Made by a program: the position numbers and the translations under genes. 64,000 bases of DNA, from assembly GCA_963733945.1 (NCBI GenBank), contig CAVTFD010000047.1, positions 10,010-74,009 of the forward strand, in the 5' to 3' direction. Under the pieces are notes generated by a model. It saw only the letters and a program-made list of their open reading frames with translations, was not told the origin of the DNA and made no database searches. Shown here in pieces: positions 10,720 to 19,060 of this stretch. The DNA comes from AP-15 sp963733945. Its GTDB lineage: Bacteria; Pseudomonadota; Alphaproteobacteria; ATCC43930; CGMCC-115725. Positions within the stretch are counted from its first letter, which is position 1; every line of letters starts with the position of its first letter.

Positions 10720-11850
10720 CTAGATCGCGACCAACTCCGGCAGGCCATGTGCGAACGGGCGATGCCTATTTAAATCGCGGATGATACCCGCTGCAATCGA
10801 TCGCGCCTCCCTCGGCACCATTACAACACGAATGAAGTCTCGGAACAGCTCCGTGTGACCGTCTCTTGACGTGCCGACTAGGACATAGTGCCGCCGTAGG
10901 TCCGCATTTTTCAGGGGACGCTCACGGCGATTTGCGATTAGGAAAGAATGCCAGTCCGAGATAAATGCTTCTCGAAGAATGTCCCACTCGGGAGGCTCGT
11001 GCTCCAAACTTGGGCGAGCCAGTGGATACCCGTGCAGGTGAAATGTGGACAGACGAATGATCCGCCACTCGTGCTGCCGATAATACGCTAGCAGCCGGCC
11101 GCGCCTCGAGTCTGTGTTCTGATTGATGGAGATAAACATGTCGATCATCTCGACAATGTTCCACATAGGGCGTCGGTCTGTATCGAACAGGCGGAACATC
11201 GCCTGAAGATCCCGAACCTCAAAGGCCTCCAACGCAGACTGAACTGCAATCGCAGTCTCTGTGGTTTGCATAAGCATTTCGTACCCGGCTTCGATCAGCC
11301 GCGCCGACGGGATGGCAAGCCCATGATTTGGATAGTCGTCATCAGGAAACGCCCGCGCTTCTGCAAAGGATAGTATAGTGAACAGGTCCCGCACCTCCCC
11401 CAATAACGCCAGGAACTCCTGGGTCAGACCACCAGAATAAAAATAACTACTCGGCGTCACTTGCAGGTCTCGGGCCATTTCAGCATCGAGACCAACACCG
11501 AACCCCCCGAACAGATCAACGTGGCTAAGCTTGCTCGCCGTTTCATCGCGAGAACCATCGTCGTACACCTCGGGCTGGGCGCACAGCTCATCTACGGACG
11601 CCAGAGTGAAGCAGGCCCGGGTCTGCGTGATTGGTTTGGGGAGCCCCCCCGATTTGGCGAGACGGGATTTCGCGTTTGCGCTCAGCTGGATGTATTCCGG
11701 CGTCAGTAGCAGTCCATGCGTCAGCAGGAGTTTGAGGATTCCGACCCCAACGTCAATATAACGGCTGTCCCGCCGTGCCGCTTGTAGCGTAAGACCGTTG
11801 GGCCGAGACGCGCTCAACCATCCCGGGAACGCGTGGAACAAGTATTTCAT
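10720..11850 (-). CDS. Accessory protein, possibly AbiGi-like
   Basis: A 376-residue protein with no family I can name securely. The N-terminal third has a pattern resembling AbiGi abortive-infection proteins: ILKLLLTHGLLLTPEYIQL, then TRACFTLASVDEL, then LFGGFGVGLDAEMARDLQV and SSYFYSGG. The C-terminal part (HEWRIIRLSTFHLHGYPLA and beyond) has no recognised motif. Its ATG overlaps the stop of the 72-codon gene upstream by four bases (ATGA), which implies translational coupling. It is the first gene of the accessory island downstream of min. The defence link is inference only. Confidence 0.7.
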   Translation of the reverse strand: MKYLFHAFPGWLSASRPNGLTLQAARRDSRYIDVGVGILKLLLTHGLLLTPEYIQLSANAKSRLAKSGGLPKPITQTRACFTLASVDELCAQPEVYDDGSRDETASKLSHVDLFGGFGVGLDAEMARDLQVTPSSYFYSGGLTQEFLALLGEVRDLFTILSFAEARAFPDDDYPNHGLAIPSARLIEAGYEMLMQTTETAIAVQSALEAFEVRDLQAMFRLFDTDRRPMWNIVEMIDMFISINQNTDSRRGRLLAYYRQHEWRIIRLSTFHLHGYPLARPSLEHEPPEWDILREAFISDWHSFLIANRRERPLKNADLRRHYVLVGTSRDGHTELFRDFIRVVMVPREARSIAAGIIRDLNRHRPFAHGLPELVAI

Positions 11851-12065
11851 GGGTGTGACATATCATGTACTGTCGATAGCGCTTGAAGGTAGGCTATCCA
11901 TGCGTCCGGATTTGCAAAGGCAAATGTCCGGAAGACAGCAGCAACGCGAAAGATCCGGATCGCGAGCGACTGAAGTCGGGAAATTTCATCAACCGTCAAA
12001 TTAGCTTCCTTGGCGTCGAGTTCCTGTAAAAAAAAACGCTCACTCGGGTCCCGGGCGAAGTTCAC
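11847..12065 (-). CDS. Small protein coupled to the AbiGi-like gene
   Basis: A 72-residue ORF with a GTG start at 12065 and a stop inside the ATGA overlap with the next gene. It is predicted to be mostly helical (ISRLQSLAIRIFRVAAVF, DAWIAYLQALSTVHDM) with no recognised domain. A GGAGAGG motif lies about 17 bases upstream of the GTG, a long spacing, so the start is uncertain. Composition and coupling argue that it is real, but it could also be the remnant of a longer gene. Confidence 0.45.
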   Translation of the reverse strand: MNFARDPSERFFLQELDAKEANLTVDEISRLQSLAIRIFRVAAVFRTFAFANPDAWIAYLQALSTVHDMSHP

Positions 12066-12095
12066 GCTGCAAATTCGGGCGAATTCCTCTCCTTA

Positions 12096-12845
12096 AATCG
12101 CCATCCATGTGTATCGAGCCGGCCGTCCAGTAAACGTAGCGGTGGTGTTCAATTGCACGGAGAAATTTGCATTAAGGTCGGTATTTATGTAAGTAGAGTC
12201 ATAAATCTTGCCTCTTACATCGCAGGGATTGTTTCCCGTGTGCCCAAGTGCCGAGTTTATACTGGTTACCACTTCTTCGATAGATTTAAATTCGGGAAAC
12301 TAATACGATAGGTCTATTTGCCGGAGAATCTGTAGGATGAATTTGTTATTTAGGATATTGGACACATACTCGTCATCTCCAAGGAACACGAAACCGTCGG
12401 CAAGCAAGCCGCTGATCAGCGCGTCCCGATCAGGAACCCCCAAATCAAGATAGGTGAACGCACGCCGCTTCCCGGAACCGACCCACTTTGCCACACGCCA
12501 CATGAGTTCGTCGGGTGCGCGTATGACCGAGCAAATTCTCGAGTCCATCGACAAAATGCAGGTTTCAGGCGGATGGTCTTTCTCATGCCTATACGCAAGG
12601 TGTAAGCGACTGACCTCAACAGGCTGCCCTGATGCAGAAACAAATTTCATATGCGCCTGCATCAGTACTCCTCGGGTGCTACGAAGAAGTTGTGAGACAG
12701 CGTTGAAGATTTCAGGTGCTCCCAGGCTAGCCTGCGACGGACCCGTAAATTGCTGCCAATACGCAGGCTCAAAAGGGGCAGCGGTGACGCCGCCTGAAAT
12801 CATCGCAACCACGAGAGAGAGCCACACTCCGATACGAGCACGCAT
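12096..12845 (-). pseudogene. Secreted protein gene with an in-frame TAG
   Basis: The first 181 codons (to 12300) encode a protein with a clear signal peptide (VWLSLVVAMISGGVTAA, cleavage before PFEPAYW) and an unknown globular domain containing a GDDEYVSNILNNKFILQILR segment. After TAG at 12302-12300 the same frame stays open for 68 more codons with protein-like composition (start FPEFKSIEEVVTSINSA, end TATFTGRPARYTWMAI) to a TAA at 12095-12093. The simplest reading is one gene of about 250 codons with a nonsense mutation; two separate short genes are possible but the second part has no good start. Function not recognised. Confidence 0.5.
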
Positions 12846-12981
12846 CAGATACTGCCTCCGTTATTCTTGATCGTTCGTTCTCCCGTCCGGCACCGCTCAG
12901 CCCTGCGACGTAGGGGGTAGATCATACCCGGCATTCGCCGGATTCGGTGACTTTGACGCAAGGATCGGCGTTCTGCCGGGC

Positions 12982-13302
12982 TTGGGCAATGCCAAATCGC
13001 TTCGTCGGAAGCAAGATGCGATGGGTGAAGCGAATTGGGGCACGCTGAGGCTCGATTTCGACGGGGGTCTGCTGGCGCAATTTTCGCGGCTCCAGCGCGA
13101 GTTGGATGACAAGTTGGACCTGACTGACGCGGGCGCCGAGACGCTAGCCGACACGCCGCCTGCGCGGGCAACGGGGGCGCAAGGGGTCAAACCGCGGCAA
13201 GCGACAAGAGGAGAAGTATCCCTCGATGTGGCCAAAGCGGTGCGTGTCAGCGCTTCGATGTCGTCAACCGCCGGCTTCAATCGGGTCACCTTCCCTTTTT
13301 GA
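12982..13302 (+). mobile_element. IS1380-type transposase N-terminal remnant
   Basis: This segment translates to NWGTLRLDFDGGLLAQF followed by LQRELDDKLDLTDAGAETL, which resembles the N-terminus of IS1380-family transposases (a LDFDxxLxxQF segment, then RELDDALGLT and a DTLAD-like stretch). The intervening residues expected in the family appear deleted, and the reading frame soon becomes unrelated sequence. It is a decayed fragment, not a functional element; no terminal inverted repeats were found. Confidence 0.45.
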
Positions 13303-13412
13303 CGCTCATCCGGAGAATGCGAGCTCAAAGCGGCCGATCCGACATAGTGACGCTCATCACATCCTACCTTATCGTTGAGGTGACGTTGATAGCGAGAACC
13401 ATCGGAGGACGC

Positions 13413-14000
13413 ATGGACCTCAACGGGTCAGCTCAGGTTGGCTGGACAAGTATGGGGGTAGCGAAGCTAGCGGTTGATGCATTGATGCCGTTGGTATTGC
13501 TTGTTCTGGGGATTTTAATAAACAAAAGAACCAAACGGTTGGAACAGGCGATCTGGGCGTCACAAAGACGAACGGAATGGATGCAAAATTTGTTCAACAA
13601 AACCTCGGCTCTACTCAATCAGTTATATTGTTGCTATAATTATGTCGGAAATTATACAGAAATTTCTCCTCTGGAAATTATAAATCTGAAGAGGCAACTT
13701 GATCGTGAAATACTTGGCAATAGGCTACTCCTCGGCGATACCATTCTTGAAAAATATGACTCTTTAATGAAAGGCTGTTTTGAAATGAGTCGTGGCAGAG
13801 GGGAATATATTAGGATCAAAGCTAATAAAGAGATGTACAGGGAGACTAAGACTTGGAGTGTTGACCACGATACCCTATTTGTCGATAGCACTGCGCGTAT
13901 CCGCCGTGCGAGTTTCAACGAGCTCTACAACTCCTTTATGCAGGCATTTTTCGCTAAAATTGGTGTGTCAGAAAGCGAGGAATTTACTGTCCCTAACTGA
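13413..14000 (+). CDS. Membrane-anchored protein of unknown function, AT-rich
   Basis: A 195-residue protein with a GGAGG motif five bases before the ATG at 13413; the frame is open further upstream but that part has no Shine-Dalgarno. One N-terminal transmembrane helix (VDALMPLVLLVLGILI) is followed by NKRTKRLEQ and a cytosolic helical region of about 150 residues. From about 13.6 kb on, base composition is distinctly AT-rich compared with flanking genes, with codons such as AAT, ATA and TTA, which indicates recent acquisition. No domain recognised. Confidence 0.7.
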   Translation: MDLNGSAQVGWTSMGVAKLAVDALMPLVLLVLGILINKRTKRLEQAIWASQRRTEWMQNLFNKTSALLNQLYCCYNYVGNYTEISPLEIINLKRQLDREILGNRLLLGDTILEKYDSLMKGCFEMSRGRGEYIRIKANKEMYRETKTWSVDHDTLFVDSTARIRRASFNELYNSFMQAFFAKIGVSESEEFTVPN

Positions 14001-14473
14001 CCAACCAGCCACTACCAACGTCCTGGAGATCTGCTCAAAGGGCATTGACCGTCGTCGCCGTCAACAGAGGCGAGCGAACCCAGCGGGTCGAACCTCGCGG
14101 TTCGCTTGCGGTTCCGCGAACGGCCGGAATCGGCGCGAAGGCGTCATTGCGCATGACCCGGCGACGGTCGGCTTGCCTCGCGATCCAGAAATTGAAAGGC
14201 ATTGGTAGGCATTTTGGCTTGGTGAGATCCCGGCCATCTCGCGGTCTCTGTCTGCCGCTGATCTGTGGGTTTTGAATTGGCGCTGTTGGGCCTTCCTGCA
14301 CACGGACGCTGATCTCGCCACAATCATCGGATATGCACAACACCGGCCGCGAGAGAGACCGGCGATCTCAAGCGCGCGCGATCACAGGGATGGAGGACGA
14401 TTTTGGGCAGGAGACCCGCGTGCAGCGGTCGCCGCGGCGGGCGCTCGCCTACCCGCCGCGAGGCATTTCCCGT
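14001..14473. other. Non-coding remnant stretch at the island edge
   Basis: About 470 bases with short overlapping reading frames on both strands, none with a convincing start or protein-like composition. It separates the AT-rich membrane protein from the direct-repeat array. I see no RNA gene or intact insertion sequence here. Confidence 0.5.
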
Positions 14474-14640
14474 GAATTCCCGGTTCGGAGGAAAGAATTC
14501 CCGGTTAAGGCGCAAAAAATTCCCGGTTAGCGGACCACATAGATCGGACATATCATATTGATTTATAACATATTTATCCCTCTTGTCGGACGTTTTTTTG
14601 CGAAAATTGCCGGTTATTTCCCGGTTCAACGGGAATTCCG
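14474..14640. repeat. Array of GAATTCCCGGTT-like direct repeats
   Basis: Copies of an (A)ATTCCCGGTT unit occur at 14474-14485, 14495-14506 and 14518-14528 (21-23 base spacing), with diverged copies at 14604-14615 (ATTGCCGGTT) and 14616-14626 (ATTTCCCGGTT), and a partial inverted copy GGGAATTCC at 14631-14639. On the minus strand these encode the recurring peptide N-R-E-F-T-G-N. The AT-rich spacer at about 14541-14600 lies inside the array. It marks the boundary between the accessory island and the CoxL-type gene and extends into that gene's last codons. Confidence 0.75.
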
Positions 14641-16961
14641 AACGGACGAGCGATCAGCGACTGTGACCCCCTAATACGGCGCCAAATGCGCTCGGGGGTG
14701 GCGGGGCCGGCGAGGTCGGTGACGCCGAGAGGCGCAAGAGCGTCGAGAATCGCGTTGGCGATAGCCGGAAAGGCGGCGACGGCACCGGCTTCGCCGCAGC
14801 CCTTGACGCCGAGCGGGTTGGTCGTGCAGCGCGTCGGGTTGAAGCCGAGATCGTAGAACGGCAGGTCGTCCGCGTGCGGCAGCGCATAATCCATCAACGA
14901 GCCGGCGATCACCTGGCCCGAACCAGGGTCGTAGACCGCGTGTTCGAGCAGCGCTTGCCCGACGCCCTGCGCGATCGCACCGTGGGCTTGGCCGGCGGCG
15001 ATCATCGGGTTAACTAAGACACCGTAATCGTCGACCGCCGTATAGCGCGCCAGGATGACCTGACCGGTATCGCGATCGATCTCGACCTCGACGACATGGG
15101 CGCCGTTGGGAAAAGTCATCCATTCCCGCGTCCAGTAATGATAGGTGTCGAGCGGCATGCCCTTGTCGCGCCCGATCGCGGCGACATCGAGCAGCGGCAG
15201 CCCGCGGTCCGTCCCCGTGACAACGAAACTGCCGTCCGCGAAGCGGATGTCGGCCTCGGCCGCTTCCAGCGCCTCGGCGGCGATGCGGATCCCCTTGGCG
15301 ATGATCTCGTCGGAAGCACGCCAGATCGCGGTGCCGCCCATATAGGTCGCGCGCGAGCTGCCGTGCCCGCCGCCGGCGGGTATCAGGTCGGTGTCGCCCT
15401 GAACGAGACGGATCCGCTCATTCGGCAATCCAAGGCGATCGGCCAGGATTTGCGGAAAGGTCGTCTCGTGACCCTGCCCGATGGTTTGAGTCCCGGTGAT
15501 CAACGACACAGTGCCGTCGGCTTCGAAGCGGATGTCTACATTTTCGCTCGGCGAGCCGCCGGTGGCCTTGATGTGATAGGCAAAGCCGAGACCGCGCAGC
15601 AATCCCTTCGCCTCACTCTCGCTGCGCCGCGCAGCAAACCCCGCGACATCGGCGCGGGCCAGGGCGCAATCGAAAGTGTCCGGGAAGGCGCCACTGTCGA
15701 TCTTGTTGCCAAAGGCGTTAGTGACAGGCATCGCCTCAGCCGGAACCAGGTTGATGCGCCGTAGTTCGCCGCGGTCGAAGCCGCACTGCCGCGCCGCACA
15801 GTCGATCAATCGCTCGATGATGTTGACCGCCTCCGCAAAGCCCGGGCCCCGAGTGACCCCGATTGGTGCGGTATTGGTGAGCACCCCGGCGACCTGCAAT
15901 GCTACCGCCGGGATGCGATAGACCGTACCCGGCAGATGCACATACTGAAACGTCTGTACCCCGCCGGAGCTGACCAAATACGCCCCGACATTGGCGGTGC
16001 TGTTGACCCGCAGCGCCAGAAAACGGCCGCTGGCGTCGAGCGCGAGAGCCGCCGCGGCGCGCTGGTCCCGCGCCTGATGGTCGGCGATGAAAACCTCGCT
16101 GCGGGTGGCGATCCATTTGACCGGGCGGCCGACTCGCTTGGCCGCCCACAAGGTCAGCACATGCTCGGGATAGACGAAATTCTTGGCGCCGAAGCCGCCG
16201 CCGACATCCGGGGCGATGAATCTAACCGCCGCCGGGGGCACCCCGAGGGCACGGGCCGTATTGTCGCGGGTGGCGTGGATGCTCTGGCTCGAAACATACG
16301 CCGTATAGCGGCCGCGTTCCGCATCCCAGATTCCGATCACTCCGCGCGGCTCCATCGGGTTTGTGACGATGCGGTGATTGTCCAGATTGAGCTCGACCAC
16401 ATGAGCCGCCGCGGCAAAGGCGGCGTCGACCCTCACCGTGTCGCCGGTCAGCCAGTCGAAGCAAACGTTGTCCGGCACCTCGGCGGCAATCTGCGGCGCC
16501 CCCGGTGCGCGAGCGGCAGCGGCGGTGGTGACCGCCGGCAATGCGGCGTAATCCACCGCGACCAGCTCGGCGGCGTCGAGGGCCTGGGCGCGGGTCTCTG
16601 CGACGATCAGCGCCACCGGCTCGCCAACATAGAGAACCTTGTCCGCAGCCAAGACGGGTTGCGCCGCGAAGGCGAATTTCTCGCCGGTCTGAACATTGGC
16701 TTCTGCTGTCGGCCGCAGCGGTTGCAGCCCTTCTGCGCGGGCGTCCGCGCCGACCAGGACAGCGAGCACCCCCGGAACCGCTTGCGCCGCCTGCGTGTCG
16801 ATCCCGTCGATTCGCGCATGCGCGTGCGGCGAGCGGAGCACGATCGCATGGGCCAGACCATCTAGGGCGAGATCATCGAGATAGGCGCCCCGGCCGGTCA
16901 GGAAGCGCACATCCTCCCGCCGTTTGGGTCGGTCGCCGATACCGGAGCGTACTATTGCCAT
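14574..16961 (-). CDS. Molybdopterin-binding hydroxylase large subunit (CoxL/XdhB type)
   Basis: Large subunit of the xanthine dehydrogenase/CO dehydrogenase superfamily, 795 residues. It has the two aldehyde-oxidase domains, the GGGFGAKNF motif, GQGHETTFPQILADRLG and the catalytic Glu in GVKGCGEAGAVAAFPA near residue 735. The active-site loop reads GVTRGPGFAEA where form II proteins usually have AYRGAGRPEA, so it is not a form I CO dehydrogenase. A strong GGAGG precedes the ATG. The small iron-sulfur and FAD subunits are not beside it. The last 20 or so codons derive from the direct-repeat array at 14574-14640, so its native 3' end appears to have been replaced. Confidence 0.88.
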   Translation of the reverse strand: MAIVRSGIGDRPKRREDVRFLTGRGAYLDDLALDGLAHAIVLRSPHAHARIDGIDTQAAQAVPGVLAVLVGADARAEGLQPLRPTAEANVQTGEKFAFAAQPVLAADKVLYVGEPVALIVAETRAQALDAAELVAVDYAALPAVTTAAAARAPGAPQIAAEVPDNVCFDWLTGDTVRVDAAFAAAAHVVELNLDNHRIVTNPMEPRGVIGIWDAERGRYTAYVSSQSIHATRDNTARALGVPPAAVRFIAPDVGGGFGAKNFVYPEHVLTLWAAKRVGRPVKWIATRSEVFIADHQARDQRAAAALALDASGRFLALRVNSTANVGAYLVSSGGVQTFQYVHLPGTVYRIPAVALQVAGVLTNTAPIGVTRGPGFAEAVNIIERLIDCAARQCGFDRGELRRINLVPAEAMPVTNAFGNKIDSGAFPDTFDCALARADVAGFAARRSESEAKGLLRGLGFAYHIKATGGSPSENVDIRFEADGTVSLITGTQTIGQGHETTFPQILADRLGLPNERIRLVQGDTDLIPAGGGHGSSRATYMGGTAIWRASDEIIAKGIRIAAEALEAAEADIRFADGSFVVTGTDRGLPLLDVAAIGRDKGMPLDTYHYWTREWMTFPNGAHVVEVEIDRDTGQVILARYTAVDDYGVLVNPMIAAGQAHGAIAQGVGQALLEHAVYDPGSGQVIAGSLMDYALPHADDLPFYDLGFNPTRCTTNPLGVKGCGEAGAVAAFPAIANAILDALAPLGVTDLAGPATPERIWRRIRGSQSLIARPFGIPVEPGNNRQFSQKNVRQEG

Positions 16962-17162
16962 CGCATCCTCCTGGTCGTCTTGGTACGGCAGCGTGTTCCC
17001 TCGCCGCTTCGTCGGCTCGACAGTTCGTAAGGCGAAACTTTGCTTGTTCCCGCCCAGCTAAGAAACTGGCAGATGAGCACGAATCATGATCCTGTACCGG
17101 CAGATCGCGGCGGACGGCAATTGAATCCTTGTCTGTTTCGCCGACTGGTGGAGGCTAGGCCT

Positions 17163-18287
17163 ATGGCCATCGGTCGCCTCGAGTGCGCTGGCGGCGTCCT
17201 CGAAATCGACCTCGCGGGCATCGTCGCGAATTGGCGCTCTTTGGCGCGGCAGGTCTCCCCAGCGGCCTGTGCGGCCGTGGTCAAGGCCGACGCGTATGGG
17301 CTGGGCGCTCCAGCGGTCGCGACCGCCCTCGTCGCAGGGGGATGCCGGCGCTTTTTCGTCGCCACGCTCGACGAGGCGTTGGCGTTGCGCGCAGCAATCC
17401 CCGATCCGCTCGAGATCGCGGTGTTTAACGGCCCGCCGCCCGGGTCGGCTGCGGAATTCGTCGAACACGCGCTCGTTCCGGTGCTTAACGATCCAGGCCA
17501 GGTCGAAGATTGGGGACGCGCCGGCACGAGGCAAGGGCCGCTGCCGGCGATGCTCCATGTCGACACCGGAATGGCCCGGCTCGGCTTGACACTCCCCGAA
17601 TTCGAGCGGTTGGCGGACGGTCTCCGCTACTCCAGCGCGATCTGCTGGCGCGCCGTGATCAGCCATCTCGCCTGTGCCGACGAGCCGGCTCACCCGCTGA
17701 ACTCCCAGCAGCGTTCGCGTTTCGCTAGGGTGCGAGGCCGGTTCGGCGATACGCCCGCCAGCCTCGCGGCATCGTCGGGGATCTTTCTTGGGCGCGAGTT
17801 TCATCTCGATTTCGTTCGCCCGGGAGCGGCCCTGTACGGCGTCAACCCGCTCGCTGGAGCGCCCAATCCGATGCAGCAGATTGTCCGTCTGGACGCAAGA
17901 ATCCTTCAAATCCGCGAAGTTGACGCAGGTCAGCCGGTTGGCTACGGTGCATCGCATGTGATGGCGGCGACGGGGCGCTTGGCGACCGTCGCGGTCGGCT
18001 ACGCGGATGGGTGGCTGCGTTCGCTGAGCCATCGCGGATCGGGCCGCATCGGCGGGGTCCGCGTCCCCTTGATCGGCCGGGTGTCGATGGATCTCGCCGT
18101 ATTTGACGTGACAGCGGTCGACCCCCTGGTGGCGCGGCCCGGTCGCTTCATCGAGCTGTTGGGAGAGGATTACGGCGTCGACGCGGCCGCCGCCGACGGC
18201 TGCACGATAGGCTATGAAATTCTGACTGCGCTCGGCCGGCGCTATCATCGTATCTATCGTAACGCCACGAGCGCGTCGACCGGATGA
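17163..18287 (+). CDS. alr: Alanine racemase
   Basis: PLP enzyme that supplies D-alanine for peptidoglycan. The 374-residue protein has the PLP-lysine motif VVKADAYGLGA (Lys41), the catalytic tyrosine region GQPVGYGASH, the conserved VGYADGWLRSLSHRG and the active-site RVSMDLAVFDVT. The ATG at 17163 is chosen because GGAGG lies upstream at good spacing and the family N-terminus fits; the frame is open further upstream to 17040. It overlaps mlaE by four bases. Confidence 0.95.
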   Translation: MAIGRLECAGGVLEIDLAGIVANWRSLARQVSPAACAAVVKADAYGLGAPAVATALVAGGCRRFFVATLDEALALRAAIPDPLEIAVFNGPPPGSAAEFVEHALVPVLNDPGQVEDWGRAGTRQGPLPAMLHVDTGMARLGLTLPEFERLADGLRYSSAICWRAVISHLACADEPAHPLNSQQRSRFARVRGRFGDTPASLAASSGIFLGREFHLDFVRPGAALYGVNPLAGAPNPMQQIVRLDARILQIREVDAGQPVGYGASHVMAATGRLATVAVGYADGWLRSLSHRGSGRIGGVRVPLIGRVSMDLAVFDVTAVDPLVARPGRFIELLGEDYGVDAAAADGCTIGYEILTALGRRYHRIYRNATSASTG

Positions 18288-19060
18288 TCAAGCTTCTTGC
18301 TTCGATCGGAGCTGCCTTTCTTGGTTTTCTCGCTGCGGCCGGCCGGCTCGTCAATTTTGCCGGAATGGCACTGGCGACAGCGTTCTCACCGCCTTTCTAT
18401 CCGCGCGCAATGCTGCGCCAGATGGTCGATATTGGTTATTTCTCGCTCCCGGTCGTCGGGTTGACGGCGATCTTTACCGGCATGGTGCTGGCGCTCCAGT
18501 CCTACACCGGCTTTAGCCGATTCGCCGCCGAAGGCGCGGTGGCGACGGTTGTGGTCTTGTCGGTGACTCGCGAGCTAGGACCGGTGATCGCCGGGCTAAT
18601 GGTCGCAGGCCGGGTCGGGGCGGCGATGGCGGCCGAGATCGGCACGATGCGCGTCACCGACCAGATCGATGCGCTGACAACACTCTCAACCAACCCGTTG
18701 CGCTATCTGGTGCTGCCGCGCTTGATTGCTGGCCTGGTGACCTTGCCGCTCCTGGTTGTCGTCGCCGATATCATCGGTGTCTTTGGTGGGTATCTTGTCG
18801 GGGTGTACAGGTTCGGCTTTAATCCATCGGCCTACCTCGCCCGCACCCAACAATATCTCGAAACCAGCGATGTTGTATCTGGCTTGGTCAAAGCCGCCGC
18901 GTTTGGATTTATCGTGGCGCTGATGGGTTGCTATCACGGCTATTATTCGAGAGGAGGGGCACAAGGCGTGGGCCAGGCGACAACCGCTGCAGTGGTCTCG
19001 GCCTCGATATTGATCCTCTTCTTCGATTACGCGATCACACAGGCGTTGTTTGCCCGATGA
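18284..19060 (+). CDS. mlaE: ABC transporter permease MlaE
   Basis: Permease of the Mla-type phospholipid transporter that maintains outer-membrane asymmetry. The 258-residue, multi-helix membrane protein carries the MlaE family core SVTRELGPVIAGLMVAGRVG followed by AAMAAEIGTMRVTDQIDAL. Its ATG overlaps the alr stop (ATGA), and its 3' end overlaps the start of mlaF, so the three are translated as a unit. The substrate-binding MlaD partner is not in the window. Confidence 0.93.
   Translation: MIKLLASIGAAFLGFLAAAGRLVNFAGMALATAFSPPFYPRAMLRQMVDIGYFSLPVVGLTAIFTGMVLALQSYTGFSRFAAEGAVATVVVLSVTRELGPVIAGLMVAGRVGAAMAAEIGTMRVTDQIDALTTLSTNPLRYLVLPRLIAGLVTLPLLVVVADIIGVFGGYLVGVYRFGFNPSAYLARTQQYLETSDVVSGLVKAAAFGFIVALMGCYHGYYSRGGAQGVGQATTAAVVSASILILFFDYAITQALFAR

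Noticed and set aside
12897..13328. 143-codon minus-strand frame across the transposase remnant
   Set aside because: Ser/Pro/Arg-rich shadow translation; the plus strand shows the recognisable IS1380-like sequence.
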